Origin: Roseibaca calidilacus
GTDB taxonomy: Bacteria; Pseudomonadota; Alphaproteobacteria; Rhodobacterales; Rhodobacteraceae
Direction of reading: 5' to 3'
DNA: 64,000 nt
Assembly: GCF_001517585.1 (NCBI RefSeq)
Contig: NZ_FBYC01000004.1
Coordinates: 930,001-994,000 of the forward strand
The position numbers and the translations under genes were made by a program. The notes under the pieces were generated by a model. It made no database searches, was not told where the DNA came from, and saw only the letters and a program-made list of their open reading frames with translations. Below are positions 50,334 through 59,951 of the stretch, piece after piece (positions within the stretch are counted from its first letter, which is position 1; the number at the start of each line of letters is the position of its first letter).

Positions 50334-52094
50334 ATGCTCCAGCGCTATCTTCCCATTCTGTCATGGCTTCCCGGATATTCGCGCGCCGATCTGACAAATG
50401 ACGCAATCGCCGCCGCTGTCGTGACGATCATGCTGATCCCGCAAGGCATGGCCTATGCCATGTTGGCCGGGCTGCCGCCGCAAGCCGGGCTATACGGCGC
50501 GATCCTGCCATTGCTGCTATATGCGGTGTTTGGCACATCGCGGCCCTTGGCGGTTGGCCCGGTGGCCGTGGTGGCGCTGATGACGGCGGCCTCTGCCGGG
50601 GCGATTGCGCAAGCGGGCAGCGCGGAATTTCACTACGCCGCCTTGTGGCTTGCGCTGATCTCTGGCGCGCTGATGCTGGCAATGGGGTTGTTCCGGCTGG
50701 GGTTTATCGCCAATTTCCTGTCGCATCCGGTGATATCGGGTTTCATCACCGCCGCCGGAATATTGATTGCCGCCAGCCAGTTGCGCCATCTTCTTGGCGC
50801 ACCCATCGGCGGCAAAACGCTGCCGCAGGTGATCCCCTCGATCGTGGCAAACCTTGGCAATATCAACCCGGCAACGGTGATCGTCTCTGCCGCGCTGCTG
50901 GCCTTTCTGTTCTGGGCGCGCAAAGGGGCCGCGCCGCTGCTGGAACGGTTCGGGCTTGCCCCGGCGAGCGCCAAACTGCTGGCGAAAACAGCCCTTCTGG
51001 TGGCGGTGGTCGTCTCTACCCTGCTGGCATGGGGGTTGGGGTTGGAACGCTTCGGCATTGCCATTCTGGGCGATATTCCGCGCGGCTTGCCCGAATTCGG
51101 CCTGCCGCCGATGGATCTGGGATTGATCCAGCTTTTGCTGGTGCCTGCGGTCATGATCGCCATCGTGGGCTATGTTGAAAGCATATCCATCGCGCAGACC
51201 TTGGCTGCCAAGAAGCGGCAATCGGTGAACCCGGACAACGAACTCATCGCGCTGGGGCTGGCCAATATCGGCGCAGGCGTGTCGAATGCCATGCCGGTTA
51301 CGGGTGGGCTGTCGCGCACCATTGTGAACTATGACGCGGGCGTGTCCACCCCGGCGGCGGGCGCGATGACGGCCTTGTCCATCGGGGCCGCGATCATGGT
51401 TCTGACGCCGCTGATGTATTTCCTGCCGCGCGCCACGCTGGCCGCGATCATTATCGTTGCGGTGCTGAGCCTGCTGGATTTCCGCGCCCTGCCCCGCACA
51501 TGGGCCTATTCGCGCGCCGATGGCGCAGCAATGGCGGCGACCATGGTGTTTACGCTGCTGATGGGCGTGGAAATGGGGCTGATGGCCGGTGTCGGCCTGT
51601 CGCTGGGTCTGTTCTTGTTCCGCACCTCGCGCCCGCATATGGCTGTGGTGGGGCAAGTGGCCGGGACCGAACATTTCCGCAATGTCGAGCGTCACCGCGT
51701 TGTGACCGACCCGGCGGTATTTGCCATTCGGGTGGATGAATCGCTCTATTTTCCCAATGCGCGCGCGCTGGAAGACCGGATTGTTCAGGCGCTGTCCGAC
51801 CAGCCCGACCTGCGCCATGTGGTGCTGCAATGCACGGCGGTCAATTATATCGACGCCTCTGCGCTGGAAAGCCTGGAAGCGGTGAACACGCGGCTGAAAG
51901 ATGGTGGCGTTACCTTCCACCTGTCCGAAGTGAAAGGCCCGGTCATGGACCAATTGGCACGCGGGCATTTCCTGCACGATCTGACGGGCGAGGTGTTTCT
52001 GACACAATTCGACGCCATGGCGAAATTGTCGCCGGATCTGACCCGCAGTTGCGCGGCAGAACAGCGGTGCGACACGTTGTTGCGCTCTGCCTGA
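50334..52094 (+). CDS. SulP family anion transporter with STAS domain
   Basis: A 586-residue membrane transporter of the SLC26/SulP family. The start at 50334 gives MLQRYLPILSWLPGYSRADL, the normal N-terminus. It has the motifs IMLIPQGMAYAMLAGLPPQAGLYG and SNAMPVTGGLSRTIVNYDAG in 12-14 predicted helices, and a C-terminal STAS domain (about residues 455-560) with VNYIDASALESLEAVN. It moves sulfate, bicarbonate or another anion; which one cannot be told. It is a separate transcription unit with its own likely promoter. Confidence 0.92.
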   Translation: MLQRYLPILSWLPGYSRADLTNDAIAAAVVTIMLIPQGMAYAMLAGLPPQAGLYGAILPLLLYAVFGTSRPLAVGPVAVVALMTAASAGAIAQAGSAEFHYAALWLALISGALMLAMGLFRLGFIANFLSHPVISGFITAAGILIAASQLRHLLGAPIGGKTLPQVIPSIVANLGNINPATVIVSAALLAFLFWARKGAAPLLERFGLAPASAKLLAKTALLVAVVVSTLLAWGLGLERFGIAILGDIPRGLPEFGLPPMDLGLIQLLLVPAVMIAIVGYVESISIAQTLAAKKRQSVNPDNELIALGLANIGAGVSNAMPVTGGLSRTIVNYDAGVSTPAAGAMTALSIGAAIMVLTPLMYFLPRATLAAIIIVAVLSLLDFRALPRTWAYSRADGAAMAATMVFTLLMGVEMGLMAGVGLSLGLFLFRTSRPHMAVVGQVAGTEHFRNVERHRVVTDPAVFAIRVDESLYFPNARALEDRIVQALSDQPDLRHVVLQCTAVNYIDASALESLEAVNTRLKDGGVTFHLSEVKGPVMDQLARGHFLHDLTGEVFLTQFDAMAKLSPDLTRSCAAEQRCDTLLRSA

Positions 52095-52169
52095 CCGTGC
52101 GACGGAAAGCCGGTCTTGCTGCGTTGGACAGTAACACGCGCGAACCCGGCTGACCGAAGGAATATATTT

Positions 52170-52703
52170 ATGTCGCTGAAAAGCACACCCTCTCGCTATG
52201 GCAGCGTTGCCATGGCCTTTCACTGGCTGACGGCGCTGGCCATTCTGGCGCTGATGGTCACAGGGCAAATGATGGACGGGCTGCAAGATGCCGCCCGCCA
52301 GATCGCCATTCTGAAATGGCATGTGCCGATGGGGCTGGCAGTGCTGCTGCTGACGCTGGCGCGCATTGCATGGTGGTTTTTTGCCGACCGCCACCCTGCC
52401 CCACTGGGCACTGGCTGGCAGGCACTTGCTGCCAAGGCAGGCCACACAGCCCTTTACGCGCTGCTATTGGTGATGACCGTGTCGGGCGTGGCGCTTATGG
52501 CGCTGTCGGGCGCGGGAGAGGTCGTGTTCTTCGGCAGCACTGCCCCGCTGCCCCAGTTCAGCGATTACCTGCCCCGCATACCCCATGGTCTGGGCGCGAA
52601 ACTGCTGATCGCGCTGGTCGCGCTGCATGTCGCAGCCGCGATCTGGCACCAACGTGTGAAGCGCGACGGGGCCATGACCCGTATCCTGCCTGTGCGCGAC
52701 TAA
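52170..52703 (+). CDS. Cytochrome b561 family protein
   Basis: A 177-residue membrane haem protein. The start at 52170 (MSLKSTPSRYGSVAMAFHWL) is the family N-terminus; upstream codons are not used. His residues in AFHWLTALAILALMVTGQMM, ILKWHVPMG, AGHTALYALLLVMTVSG and ALHVAAAIWHQ give the four haem-ligating positions of the b561 fold. It transfers electrons between quinol and a periplasmic or membrane acceptor. It is 75 bp after the SulP gene. Confidence 0.9.
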   Translation: MSLKSTPSRYGSVAMAFHWLTALAILALMVTGQMMDGLQDAARQIAILKWHVPMGLAVLLLTLARIAWWFFADRHPAPLGTGWQALAAKAGHTALYALLLVMTVSGVALMALSGAGEVVFFGSTAPLPQFSDYLPRIPHGLGAKLLIALVALHVAAAIWHQRVKRDGAMTRILPVRD

Positions 52704-52727
52704 CGCATAGCAAGCCGCCGCTACGCA

Positions 52728-52759
52728 AAACGCCGCCCCAATCCGGAGCGGCGTTTTTT
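52728..52759. terminator. Terminator between convergent b561 and acpP genes
   Basis: AACGCCGC and GCGGCGTT form a stem with an inner GG/CC match and a run of T (52754-52760). It ends the b561 transcript and could also act on acpP from the opposite side (A-run 52726-52731). Confidence 0.8.
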
Positions 52760-52789
52760 TGGCTTTCGCCAGAAACCTGCGAGGCTGGC

Positions 52790-53023
52790 TTAGGCAGCTT
52801 CGGTGATGAATTTCACAGCATCGCCGAAGGTCTGGATGTTCTCGGCGGCGTCATCGGGAATCTCGATGCCGAATTCTTCTTCAAACGCCATGACCAGTTC
52901 GACCGTGTCCAAGCTGTCCGCGCCCAGATCGTCAATGAAGGACGCGCCTTCCGTGATCTTGGCTTCGTCGACGCCCAGATGTTCGACAACGATCTTCTTC
53001 ACCCGATCCGCGATATCGCTCAT
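52790..53023 (-). CDS. acpP: Acyl carrier protein
   Basis: A 77-residue, very acidic carrier protein. Ser37 in [18 protein letters not shown] receives the phosphopantetheine arm that carries growing fatty acids. The start at 53023 ([20 protein letters not shown]) is the family N-terminus. It is transcribed after fabG, the next enzyme of fatty acid synthesis, with a 117-bp gap. Confidence 0.97.
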   Translation of the reverse strand: MSDIADRVKKIVVEHLGVDEAKITEGASFIDDLGADSLDTVELVMAFEEEFGIEIPDDAAENIQTFGDAVKFITEAA

Positions 53024-53140
53024 GTTAGTCCTCATATTGTTATGGCCAGCCTTGGCCCGGAAATGTCCCTCGCCCACCCGTCCGGGCCTGCGTTGCGCGC
53101 CCAATAGGGTTATTGTGCGCTTACGTCAAGCCCTGCCGGG

Positions 53141-53878
53141 TCAGACCATCGCCATGCCGCCATTCACATGCAGCACCGCACCGGTCACATAGCCCGCCTC
53201 ATGGCTTGCCAGATACAGGACCGCGCCCGCGATTTCTTCGGGGGTGCCCATGCGCCCGGTGGGGATTCGCGCGTTGATCGCAGCTTTCTGGTCGTCATTA
53301 AGCGCGTCGGTCATGGGCGTGGCGATAAAGCCGGGTGCCACGCAATTGACGGTGATCCCGCGCGAGGCCACTTCCTGCGCCAGCGCCTTCGACGCGCCCA
53401 CAAGCCCGGCCTTTGCGGCGGCATAGTTCATCTGTCCCGGATTGCCGGTCGCGCCCACGACAGAGGTAATATTCACCACCCTGCCCCAGCGCGCTTTCAT
53501 CATCCCGCGCATGGCCGCGCGCATCAGCTTTGCAGAGGCCGACAGGTTTACGTCGATCACATCCTGCCATTCTGCGTCGGACATGCGCATGGCAAGGTTG
53601 TCGCGGGTAATGCCCGCGTTGTTGACCAGAATATCCACGCCGCCCATGGCGTCGCTGGCTTGTTTTATCAGCCCGGCCACGGCATCGGGGTCCGACAGGT
53701 TGCAAGGCACCACATGCGCGCGCTCTGCTAGCTCCAAGGCCAAGGCCGATAGCGGGGCTTCGCGCGTGCCCGACAGCGCCACAGTCGCCCCGGCCCCATG
53801 CAGCGCGCGCGCAATCGCTGCGCCAATCCCGCCAGAGGCCCCGGTTATGAGTGCGCGTTTTCCTGTCAGATCGAACAT
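53141..53878 (-). CDS. fabG: 3-oxoacyl-ACP reductase
   Basis: A 245-residue SDR enzyme that reduces 3-ketoacyl-ACP with NADPH. The coenzyme motif ITGASGGIG is at residues 11-19, DILVNNAGITRDN near residue 83, the catalytic Ser in INITSVVGATG and Tyr/Lys in NYAAAKAGLVG. It ends YVTGAVLHVNGGMAMV, as FabG does. The next gene on this strand is acpP, so it is part of the fatty-acid cluster. It is divergent from the glycerate kinase gene. Confidence 0.95.
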   Translation of the reverse strand: MFDLTGKRALITGASGGIGAAIARALHGAGATVALSGTREAPLSALALELAERAHVVPCNLSDPDAVAGLIKQASDAMGGVDILVNNAGITRDNLAMRMSDAEWQDVIDVNLSASAKLMRAAMRGMMKARWGRVVNITSVVGATGNPGQMNYAAAKAGLVGASKALAQEVASRGITVNCVAPGFIATPMTDALNDDQKAAINARIPTGRMGTPEEIAGAVLYLASHEAGYVTGAVLHVNGGMAMV

Positions 53879-53972
53879 GGCCGCCCTTTCGCGTTATGGT
53901 TGTGATAAACACTTGTTATTTGGTCCTATAACAAGCACCTAAGGGGTAATCAAAGACGAAAGCAGACCCATC

Positions 53973-55199
53973 ATGCAACAAGCCTTCCCGAATCCGGACC
54001 AAATGCGCGCGGCCTTTTTGGCGGCGGTGGCCGCGGCGGACCCTGCGTCGGCGGCAACGCGCGCTTTGCACGCGCATCAGTTCAGCCTGCCCAAGGGGCG
54101 TTTGTTCGTGCTGGCCATAGGCAAAGCCGCGGGCGCGATGATGGGTGCGGCGCTGGCTGTCCTGCCCAAGCCGCAGACAGCCCTTGTCGTGACCAATTAT
54201 GAGAATGCCGGGCCAGTCGCCGGCGCGCGCGTGATGGCCGCAGGCCACCCGGTCCCCGATGAGAACGGCTTGCAGGCCGGGCTGGCTGTGCACAAGATGC
54301 TTGCACGCACAACGCGCGATGATGCGGTTCTGGTGCTGGTGTCGGGCGGTGGCTCTGCGCTGGTGCCTGTGCCGGTGTCGGGTGTCACGGTGGATGACAA
54401 GATCAAGGTCAACCGGCTGCTTCTGGGGGCTGGGCTGGACATAACGCAGATGAACCTTGTCCGCCAGCATCTGTCGCGGCTGAAAGGCGGCGGGTTGCTG
54501 CGCGCGGCGGCCCCTGCCCCGGTCACAGCGCTGATCCTGTCGGATGTTATCGGGGATGATCTGCGCGTCATTGCCTCTGGCCCGACAGTTGCGCCCATCG
54601 GCACGCGGGCAGATGCCATGCGGCTGCTGGAAGATCGCGGGCTATGGTCCGTCGTTCCGGAAAGCGTGCGCGGTGTGCTGCGCAGCGATGATGCCCCGCG
54701 CCCGTTGCCAGAGGCCGCAAACCATTTGATCGGGTCGAACACGCAATCAGTTGCGGCGGCAGCCCGCGCCTTGCCCGGCGCGCTGGCCGACCCGGTGCCG
54801 CTGCTGGGCGATGTGGCAGATGCCGCCACGCGGATCGTGGCACTGGCAGACCGCCCCGGCATGACCGTTCTGGGCGGCGAAACCACCGTCACTTTGCGCG
54901 GCACGGGCATGGGCGGGCGCAATCAGGAACTGGCCTTGCGCGTGGCGCTGGCGTTGGCGGGCCGCCCCGGTTGGCGGTTCTTGTCGGCGGGCACCGATGG
55001 GCGCGATGGCCCGACAGATGCGGCGGGCGCAATCGTCGATGGCGGCACGGTCGCCCGCATTCAGGCCGCCGGGGGCGATCCGCAAGCACTTTTGGCCAAT
55101 AATGACAGCTATGCCGCGTTAAAGCTTGCGGGCGATCTGTTGGTCACGGGGGGCACCGGCACGAATGTGGCGGATATTCAGATCATGGCGGTCGCCTGA
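53973..55199 (+). CDS. Glycerate 2-kinase (MOFRL/DUF4147 family)
   Basis: A 408-residue kinase of the type long annotated as TtuD hydroxypyruvate reductase. The N-terminal DUF4147 domain contains GKAAGAMMGAALAVL near residue 52 and LVLVSGGGSALVPVPVSGVTVDDK near residue 113. The C-terminal MOFRL domain has GMGGRNQELALRVALAL and FLSAGTDGRDGPTDAAGAIVDG. It makes 2-phosphoglycerate from glycerate for the glyoxylate or tartrate routes. It shares the promoter region with fabG. Confidence 0.9.
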   Translation: MQQAFPNPDQMRAAFLAAVAAADPASAATRALHAHQFSLPKGRLFVLAIGKAAGAMMGAALAVLPKPQTALVVTNYENAGPVAGARVMAAGHPVPDENGLQAGLAVHKMLARTTRDDAVLVLVSGGGSALVPVPVSGVTVDDKIKVNRLLLGAGLDITQMNLVRQHLSRLKGGGLLRAAAPAPVTALILSDVIGDDLRVIASGPTVAPIGTRADAMRLLEDRGLWSVVPESVRGVLRSDDAPRPLPEAANHLIGSNTQSVAAAARALPGALADPVPLLGDVADAATRIVALADRPGMTVLGGETTVTLRGTGMGGRNQELALRVALALAGRPGWRFLSAGTDGRDGPTDAAGAIVDGGTVARIQAAGGDPQALLANNDSYAALKLAGDLLVTGGTGTNVADIQIMAVA

Positions 55200-55420
55200 T
55201 AGCCCAAAGCTAGCGCGCATAGGTCAACACCGGCCTCCGACAGTTGCGGCCGCCATCCATGCAGCAATGGACAGCGGTGCTTTCGGCCAGGTCGCGGGCT
55301 CATTCGCGCCCGAACCCCCACGCGCTTGGCCGCCACGGGGTGCGCGCCCCGGCAATGGCGCTCGCGGTTGCAAGCTTGCCCTCTTGCCGCCGCGCGGGCT
55401 TTGCCCTATGCGCTTTTGCC
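55200..55420. other. Gap before guaA with no clear feature
   Basis: 221 bases with only a run of G/C-rich weak hairpins, such as around 55323-55350, and no recognised riboswitch. In-frame codons upstream of guaA are open from 55244 but unlike the family, so I treat them as a leader. Confidence 0.4.
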
Positions 55421-56980
55421 ATGACACAGCATGATTTCTGCCTCATCATCGACTTCGGTTCCCAAGTCACGCAGCTGATTGCGCGGCGCTTGCGCGAGTG
55501 GAATGTCTATTGCGAAATTCACCCGTTCAACACGGTGGATGATGCTTTTCTGACCGCGCGCGCGCCGAAAGCGATCATCCTGTCGGGCGGGCCGGGATCG
55601 GTGCCCGAAGCGGACAGCCCGCGCGCGCCGCAAATGGTGTTCGACATGGGCGTGCCCGTTTTCGGCATTTGCTACGGCCAGCAAGTGATGATGGAGCAGC
55701 TTGGGGGCTGCGTCGAATCCGGCCACCATGCCGAATTTGGCCGCGCTTATATCGAACCCGCGTCGGGCCATGCGGGCGATACGATCTTCAAAGGGGTGTT
55801 CGACGCGGGCCGCGAGCAGGTCTGGATGAGCCATGGCGACCGCGTGACCGCCCTTGCGCCGGGGTTCGAGGTGATCGCCACCTCGCCCAATGCGCCCTTT
55901 GCCATCGTCGGCGACCATGCGCGCCACTTCTATGCCGTGCAGTTCCACCCCGAAGTGCACCACACGCCCAAAGGCGCGCAGATGCTGGGCAATTTCCTGA
56001 CACTTGCGGGTTTTTCGGGCGATTGGACAATGGGCGCTTACCGCGCCGAGGCGATTGCAAAAATCCGCGAACAGGTGGGTGACAAGCGGGTTATTTGCGG
56101 GCTGTCGGGCGGTGTGGACAGTTCGGTCGCTGCCGTGCTGATCCATGAGGCGATTGGCGACCAACTGACCTGCGTTTTCGTGGACCACGGCCTGCTGCGC
56201 CAGAACGAGGCGGAAGAGGTCGTGACCATGTTCCGCGACAATTACAATATTCCGCTAATCCATGCCGACGAATCCGACCTGTTCCTGGGCGAGTTGGAGG
56301 GCGTCAGCGACCCCGAAACCAAGCGCAAGATCATTGGGCGTCTGTTCATTGACGTATTCCAGAAATACGCCAGCCAGATTGAAGGCGCAGAATTCCTCGC
56401 CCAAGGCACGCTTTACCCCGACGTGATCGAATCGGTCAGCTTCAGCGGTGGCCCGTCCGTCACTATCAAATCGCACCATAATGTGGGCGGCTTGCCCGAA
56501 AAGATGGGGCTGAAACTGGTCGAGCCTTTGCGCGAGCTTTTCAAGGATGAAGTGCGCGCTTTGGGCCGCGAATTGGGCCTGCCCGCCAGCTTTATCGGCC
56601 GCCACCCTTTCCCCGGTCCGGGTCTGGCTATCCGCTGCCCCGGAGAGATCACGCGCGAGAAGCTGGACATCCTGCGCCGTGCGGACGCCGTCTATATTGA
56701 CCAGATCCGCAAGCATGGGCTGTATGATGAGATCTGGCAGGCTTTCGCCGCGATCCTGCCCATGCGCACCGTGGGTGTGATGGGCGACGGGCGCACCTAT
56801 GATTACGCGCTGGCCCTGCGCGCGGTCACGTCCGTGGATGGCATGACGGCAGATTACTACCCGTTCACCCATGAATTCTTGGGCGAAACCGCGACCCGCA
56901 TCATCAACGAGGTGCGCGGCGTGAACCGGGTGTTTTACGATTGCACCAGCAAGCCGCCGGGCACGATCGAACTGGAATAA
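55421..56980 (+). CDS. guaA: GMP synthase (glutamine-hydrolysing)
   Basis: A 519-residue bifunctional enzyme that turns XMP into GMP. The N-terminal class I glutaminase has [16 protein letters not shown] with Cys near residue 85 and the His-x-Glu [10 protein letters not shown]. The ATP-pyrophosphatase domain has the P-loop [18 protein letters not shown], and the C-terminal dimerisation domain ends KPPGTIELE, the invariant GuaA tail. ATG 55421 fits the family start ([20 protein letters not shown]). Confidence 0.97.
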   Translation: MTQHDFCLIIDFGSQVTQLIARRLREWNVYCEIHPFNTVDDAFLTARAPKAIILSGGPGSVPEADSPRAPQMVFDMGVPVFGICYGQQVMMEQLGGCVESGHHAEFGRAYIEPASGHAGDTIFKGVFDAGREQVWMSHGDRVTALAPGFEVIATSPNAPFAIVGDHARHFYAVQFHPEVHHTPKGAQMLGNFLTLAGFSGDWTMGAYRAEAIAKIREQVGDKRVICGLSGGVDSSVAAVLIHEAIGDQLTCVFVDHGLLRQNEAEEVVTMFRDNYNIPLIHADESDLFLGELEGVSDPETKRKIIGRLFIDVFQKYASQIEGAEFLAQGTLYPDVIESVSFSGGPSVTIKSHHNVGGLPEKMGLKLVEPLRELFKDEVRALGRELGLPASFIGRHPFPGPGLAIRCPGEITREKLDILRRADAVYIDQIRKHGLYDEIWQAFAAILPMRTVGVMGDGRTYDYALALRAVTSVDGMTADYYPFTHEFLGETATRIINEVRGVNRVFYDCTSKPPGTIELE

Positions 56981-57116
56981 GCCCGTCAATCGCATCAATC
57001 GACGCGACGTTTGGGCTTTTCCAAGCCAATTCTCCATGCTACGCAAGGATTAGGACGGAAAAACCGTCGGTTCCGCAGGGTGCGGGGCATAATCAAAAAC
57101 ATACCGGGAGACCACC

Positions 57117-58298
57117 ATGAAGAAATTGCTTCTCGCCAGCACCGCGCTGGCGCTTTCCGCTGGCATCGCCTCTGCCCAAGAGGTCAAAATGGGTGTGCTT
57201 TTGGGCTATACCGGCCCGATCGAAGATATCACGCCCTACATGGCCGACAGTGCCGAACTGGCGATGAAAGAAGTCAGCGACAGCGGCCTGTTTCTGGACG
57301 GCGCGACCATCACGCCCGTGCGCGCTGATTCGACCTGTGTTGACAGTTCCGCCGCGCAAGCCGCCGCAGAGCGTCTGATCTCTTCGGATGGCATTGTCGC
57401 CATGGTGGGCGCGGATTGCTCTGGCGTGACCATGGCCGTGTTGCAGAACGTGGCCATGTCGGCTGGCGTGCCGATGATTTCGCCCTCTGCAACCTCGCCC
57501 GCTTTCACGACGACAGAGTCGAACGGCATGTTCTTCCGCACCGCGCCGTCAGATGCGCGCCAAGGCGTGATCCTTGCCGATATCGTGCTGGAGCGTGGGT
57601 TCAACAGCGTGGCGCTGACCCATACCAACAACGATTACGGGTCGGGTTTTGCGACCGCATTCGCCGAAGCCTACACCGCTGGCGGTGGCACCATCACCAC
57701 CACCGTCCCGCATGAAGAAGCCAAGGGCGATTATTCCGCCGAAGTCGGCACGCTGGCCTCTGCCGGTGGCGATGCGCTGGTCATTCTGGGCTACACCGAT
57801 GGCGGTGGTTCGACCCTGCGCACGGCCTATGAACTGGGTGCGTTCGAGCAGTTCTTCATGGGCGACGGCATGTATGGCGATGCGCTGATTGCCAATACCG
57901 GCGAAGCGCTGGAAGGCACCGTGGGCACCATTCCTTGGGCGCAAGGCGATGGCGCAGAGGCATTCGCCGCCGTGGCCGAAGCCGCAGGCGTGCGCGCAGA
58001 CAGCAGCTATACCCGCGAAAGCTATGACGCCGCCGCAATTCTGGCACTGGCCGCGCAAGCCGCAGGCGAAGCGACCCCCGAAGGCATTGCCGCCAACATT
58101 CTGGCCGTGGCCAATGCGCCGGGTGAGCCGATCCTGCCGGGCGAGTTGGCCAAGGGCTTGGAGATTTTGGCAAATGGTGGCGATATCGACTATGTCGGCG
58201 CGACCAATGTCGAGCTTGTCGGCCCCGGCGAAGCGGCGGGCAGCTTCCGGGAATACATCGTCGAAGACGGTGAATATAAGACTGTGAAGTTCCACTAA
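57117..58298 (+). CDS. Branched-chain amino acid-type ABC transporter substrate-binding protein
   Basis: A 393-residue periplasmic binding protein with signal peptide MKKLLLASTALALSAGIASA and mature EVKMGVLLGYTGPIEDIT. MVGADCSGVTMAVLQNVA and MISPSATSPAFTTTE are the usual ligand-lobe segments. Cys residues near 72 and 101 (STCVDSS, ADCSG) may form a disulfide. It feeds the four transporter genes that follow. Unlike the first importer in this window, no catabolic gene adjoins, so an amino acid or urea-like ligand is possible; the ligand is unknown. Confidence 0.92.
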   Translation: MKKLLLASTALALSAGIASAQEVKMGVLLGYTGPIEDITPYMADSAELAMKEVSDSGLFLDGATITPVRADSTCVDSSAAQAAAERLISSDGIVAMVGADCSGVTMAVLQNVAMSAGVPMISPSATSPAFTTTESNGMFFRTAPSDARQGVILADIVLERGFNSVALTHTNNDYGSGFATAFAEAYTAGGGTITTTVPHEEAKGDYSAEVGTLASAGGDALVILGYTDGGGSTLRTAYELGAFEQFFMGDGMYGDALIANTGEALEGTVGTIPWAQGDGAEAFAAVAEAAGVRADSSYTRESYDAAAILALAAQAAGEATPEGIAANILAVANAPGEPILPGELAKGLEILANGGDIDYVGATNVELVGPGEAAGSFREYIVEDGEYKTVKFH

Positions 58299-58320
58299 CC
58301 TTTCGGTAGGAAACGGGTTC

Positions 58321-58348
58321 GCGGCCCAAGGGCATTCCCTTGGGCCGC
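58321..58348 (+). terminator. Perfect stem-loop between binding-protein and ATPase genes
   Basis: GCGGCCCAAGGG and CCCTTGGGCCGC form a 12-bp perfect stem with a CATT loop, 22 bp after the stop. Such stems keep the abundant binding-protein message stable relative to the membrane genes. Confidence 0.6.
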
Positions 58349-58371
58349 AAGCCATATTGAGGACCAGCCAT

Positions 58372-59163
58372 ATGTCCATGATCCGGGTGGAAAACCTGCA
58401 CAAGCATTTCGGGGGCTTTCATGCCGTCGATGGCGCGACACTGGAGATTGCCGAAGGCTCTATCACCGGCCTGATCGGCCCGAATGGCGCGGGCAAGACC
58501 ACGCTGTTCAACGTGATCGCGGGGGTGTTGCCGCCGACATCCGGCACCGTCACCATGCTGGGCGATAGTATTACCGGCCTGCCGCCGCATGAATTGTTCC
58601 ACAAGGGCTTGCTGCGCACGTTCCAGATTGCGCATGAGTTCCATTCGATGAGCGTGCGCGAGAACCTGATGATGGTGCCGCCGCGCCAGTCGGGTGAAAA
58701 CCTGTGGGATGCGTGGTTCAAGGGCGGCAAGGTCGCGCAGGAAGAGGCCGCCATCCGCAAACGCGCCGATGAGGTGCTGGAATTTCTGACCATCGACCAT
58801 ATTGCCGATGAGAAAGCGGGCCAGATTTCGGGCGGGCAAAAGAAGCTGCTGGAACTGGGCCGCACCATGATGACCGATGCGAAAGTCGTCTTTCTGGACG
58901 AGGTCGGCGCAGGCGTGAACCGCACGCTTTTGAACACCATCGCCGATGCGATTGTCCGCTTGAACCGCGAAAAGGGCTATACCTTTGTCGTGATCGAACA
59001 TGACATGGATTTCATTGGCCGCATTTGTGACCCGGTCATCTGCATGGCCGAAGGCAAAGTGCTGGCAGAGGGCACTCTGGACCAGATCAAGGCCAATGAG
59101 GCGGTGATCGAAGCCTATCTGGGCACCGGGTTGAAGAACAAGGTCAAGGACGGCGTGGCATGA
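58372..59163 (+). CDS. ABC transporter ATP-binding protein (LivG-like)
   Basis: A 263-residue ATPase from ATG 58372 (MSMIRVENLHKHFGG). Walker A GPNGAGKTT, signature ISGGQKKLLELG, Walker B VVFLDEVGAGVN and H-loop VVIEHDMDFIG are complete. The longer C-terminal tail (AYLGTGLKNKVKDGVA) is LivG-type. It pairs with the LivF-like ATPase 72 bp downstream. Confidence 0.94.
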   Translation: MSMIRVENLHKHFGGFHAVDGATLEIAEGSITGLIGPNGAGKTTLFNVIAGVLPPTSGTVTMLGDSITGLPPHELFHKGLLRTFQIAHEFHSMSVRENLMMVPPRQSGENLWDAWFKGGKVAQEEAAIRKRADEVLEFLTIDHIADEKAGQISGGQKKLLELGRTMMTDAKVVFLDEVGAGVNRTLLNTIADAIVRLNREKGYTFVVIEHDMDFIGRICDPVICMAEGKVLAEGTLDQIKANEAVIEAYLGTGLKNKVKDGVA

Positions 59164-59235
59164 GCCCGGTCGCTTGGGGCCGGGCAACGGGTGCCGAACG
59201 CAAGAAAACCATGAACAAGAAGAAGGGGCACGCGC

Positions 59236-59946
59236 ATGGCTGAGCCTTTCCTGATCGGCGACGCCATGAGCGGCGGCTATGGCGGCGCGGATATTCTGCA
59301 TTCCTGCACCATTGCCGTGGAAAAGGGCGAGATCGCTGTCATCGTCGGCCCGAATGGCGCGGGCAAATCGACCGCGATGAAGGCCGTTTTCGGTATGTTG
59401 AAGCTGCGCGAGGGCGCGGTGCGGCTGGCGGGCGAAGACATTACCGCCCTGACCCCGCAAGCCCGTGTGGCCAAGGGCATGGGCTTTGTGCCGCAGACAA
59501 GCAATATCTTCCCGTCGATGACGGTTGAAGAAAACCTTGAAATGGGCGCATTCATCCGCCGCGACAATATTCGCACGACGATGGAACAGGTTTACGCGCT
59601 GTTCCCGATCTTGCGCGACAAGCGCGGACAGGCGGCAGGCGAGTTGTCGGGCGGGCAGCGCCAACAGGTTGCCGTGGGCCGCGCGCTGATGACGCAACCG
59701 AAAGTGCTGATGCTGGACGAACCCACCGCAGGCGTCAGCCCCATCGTGATGGATGAACTGTTCGACCGCATTATCGAGATTGCTCGCACCGGCATTTCCA
59801 TCCTGATGGTGGAACAAAACGCGCGACAAGCGCTGGAGATTGCCGATAAAGGCTATGTGTTGGTGCAAGGCGCCAACCGTTATACCGACACCGGTGCGGC
59901 GCTTCTGGCCGACCCGGATGTGCGCAAATCGTTTCTGGGGGGCTGA
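59236..59946 (+). CDS. ABC transporter ATP-binding protein (LivF-like)
   Basis: A 236-residue ATPase starting MAEPFLIGDAMSGGYGGADI. Walker A GPNGAGKST, signature LSGGQRQQVAVG, Walker B VLMLDEPTAGVSP and LMVEQNARQAL are intact. AGAAGGGG precedes the start. It forms the second nucleotide-binding subunit of the importer; the permease gene starts 5 bp later. Confidence 0.94.
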   Translation: MAEPFLIGDAMSGGYGGADILHSCTIAVEKGEIAVIVGPNGAGKSTAMKAVFGMLKLREGAVRLAGEDITALTPQARVAKGMGFVPQTSNIFPSMTVEENLEMGAFIRRDNIRTTMEQVYALFPILRDKRGQAAGELSGGQRQQVAVGRALMTQPKVLMLDEPTAGVSPIVMDELFDRIIEIARTGISILMVEQNARQALEIADKGYVLVQGANRYTDTGAALLADPDVRKSFLGG

Positions 59947-59951
59947 GGGCA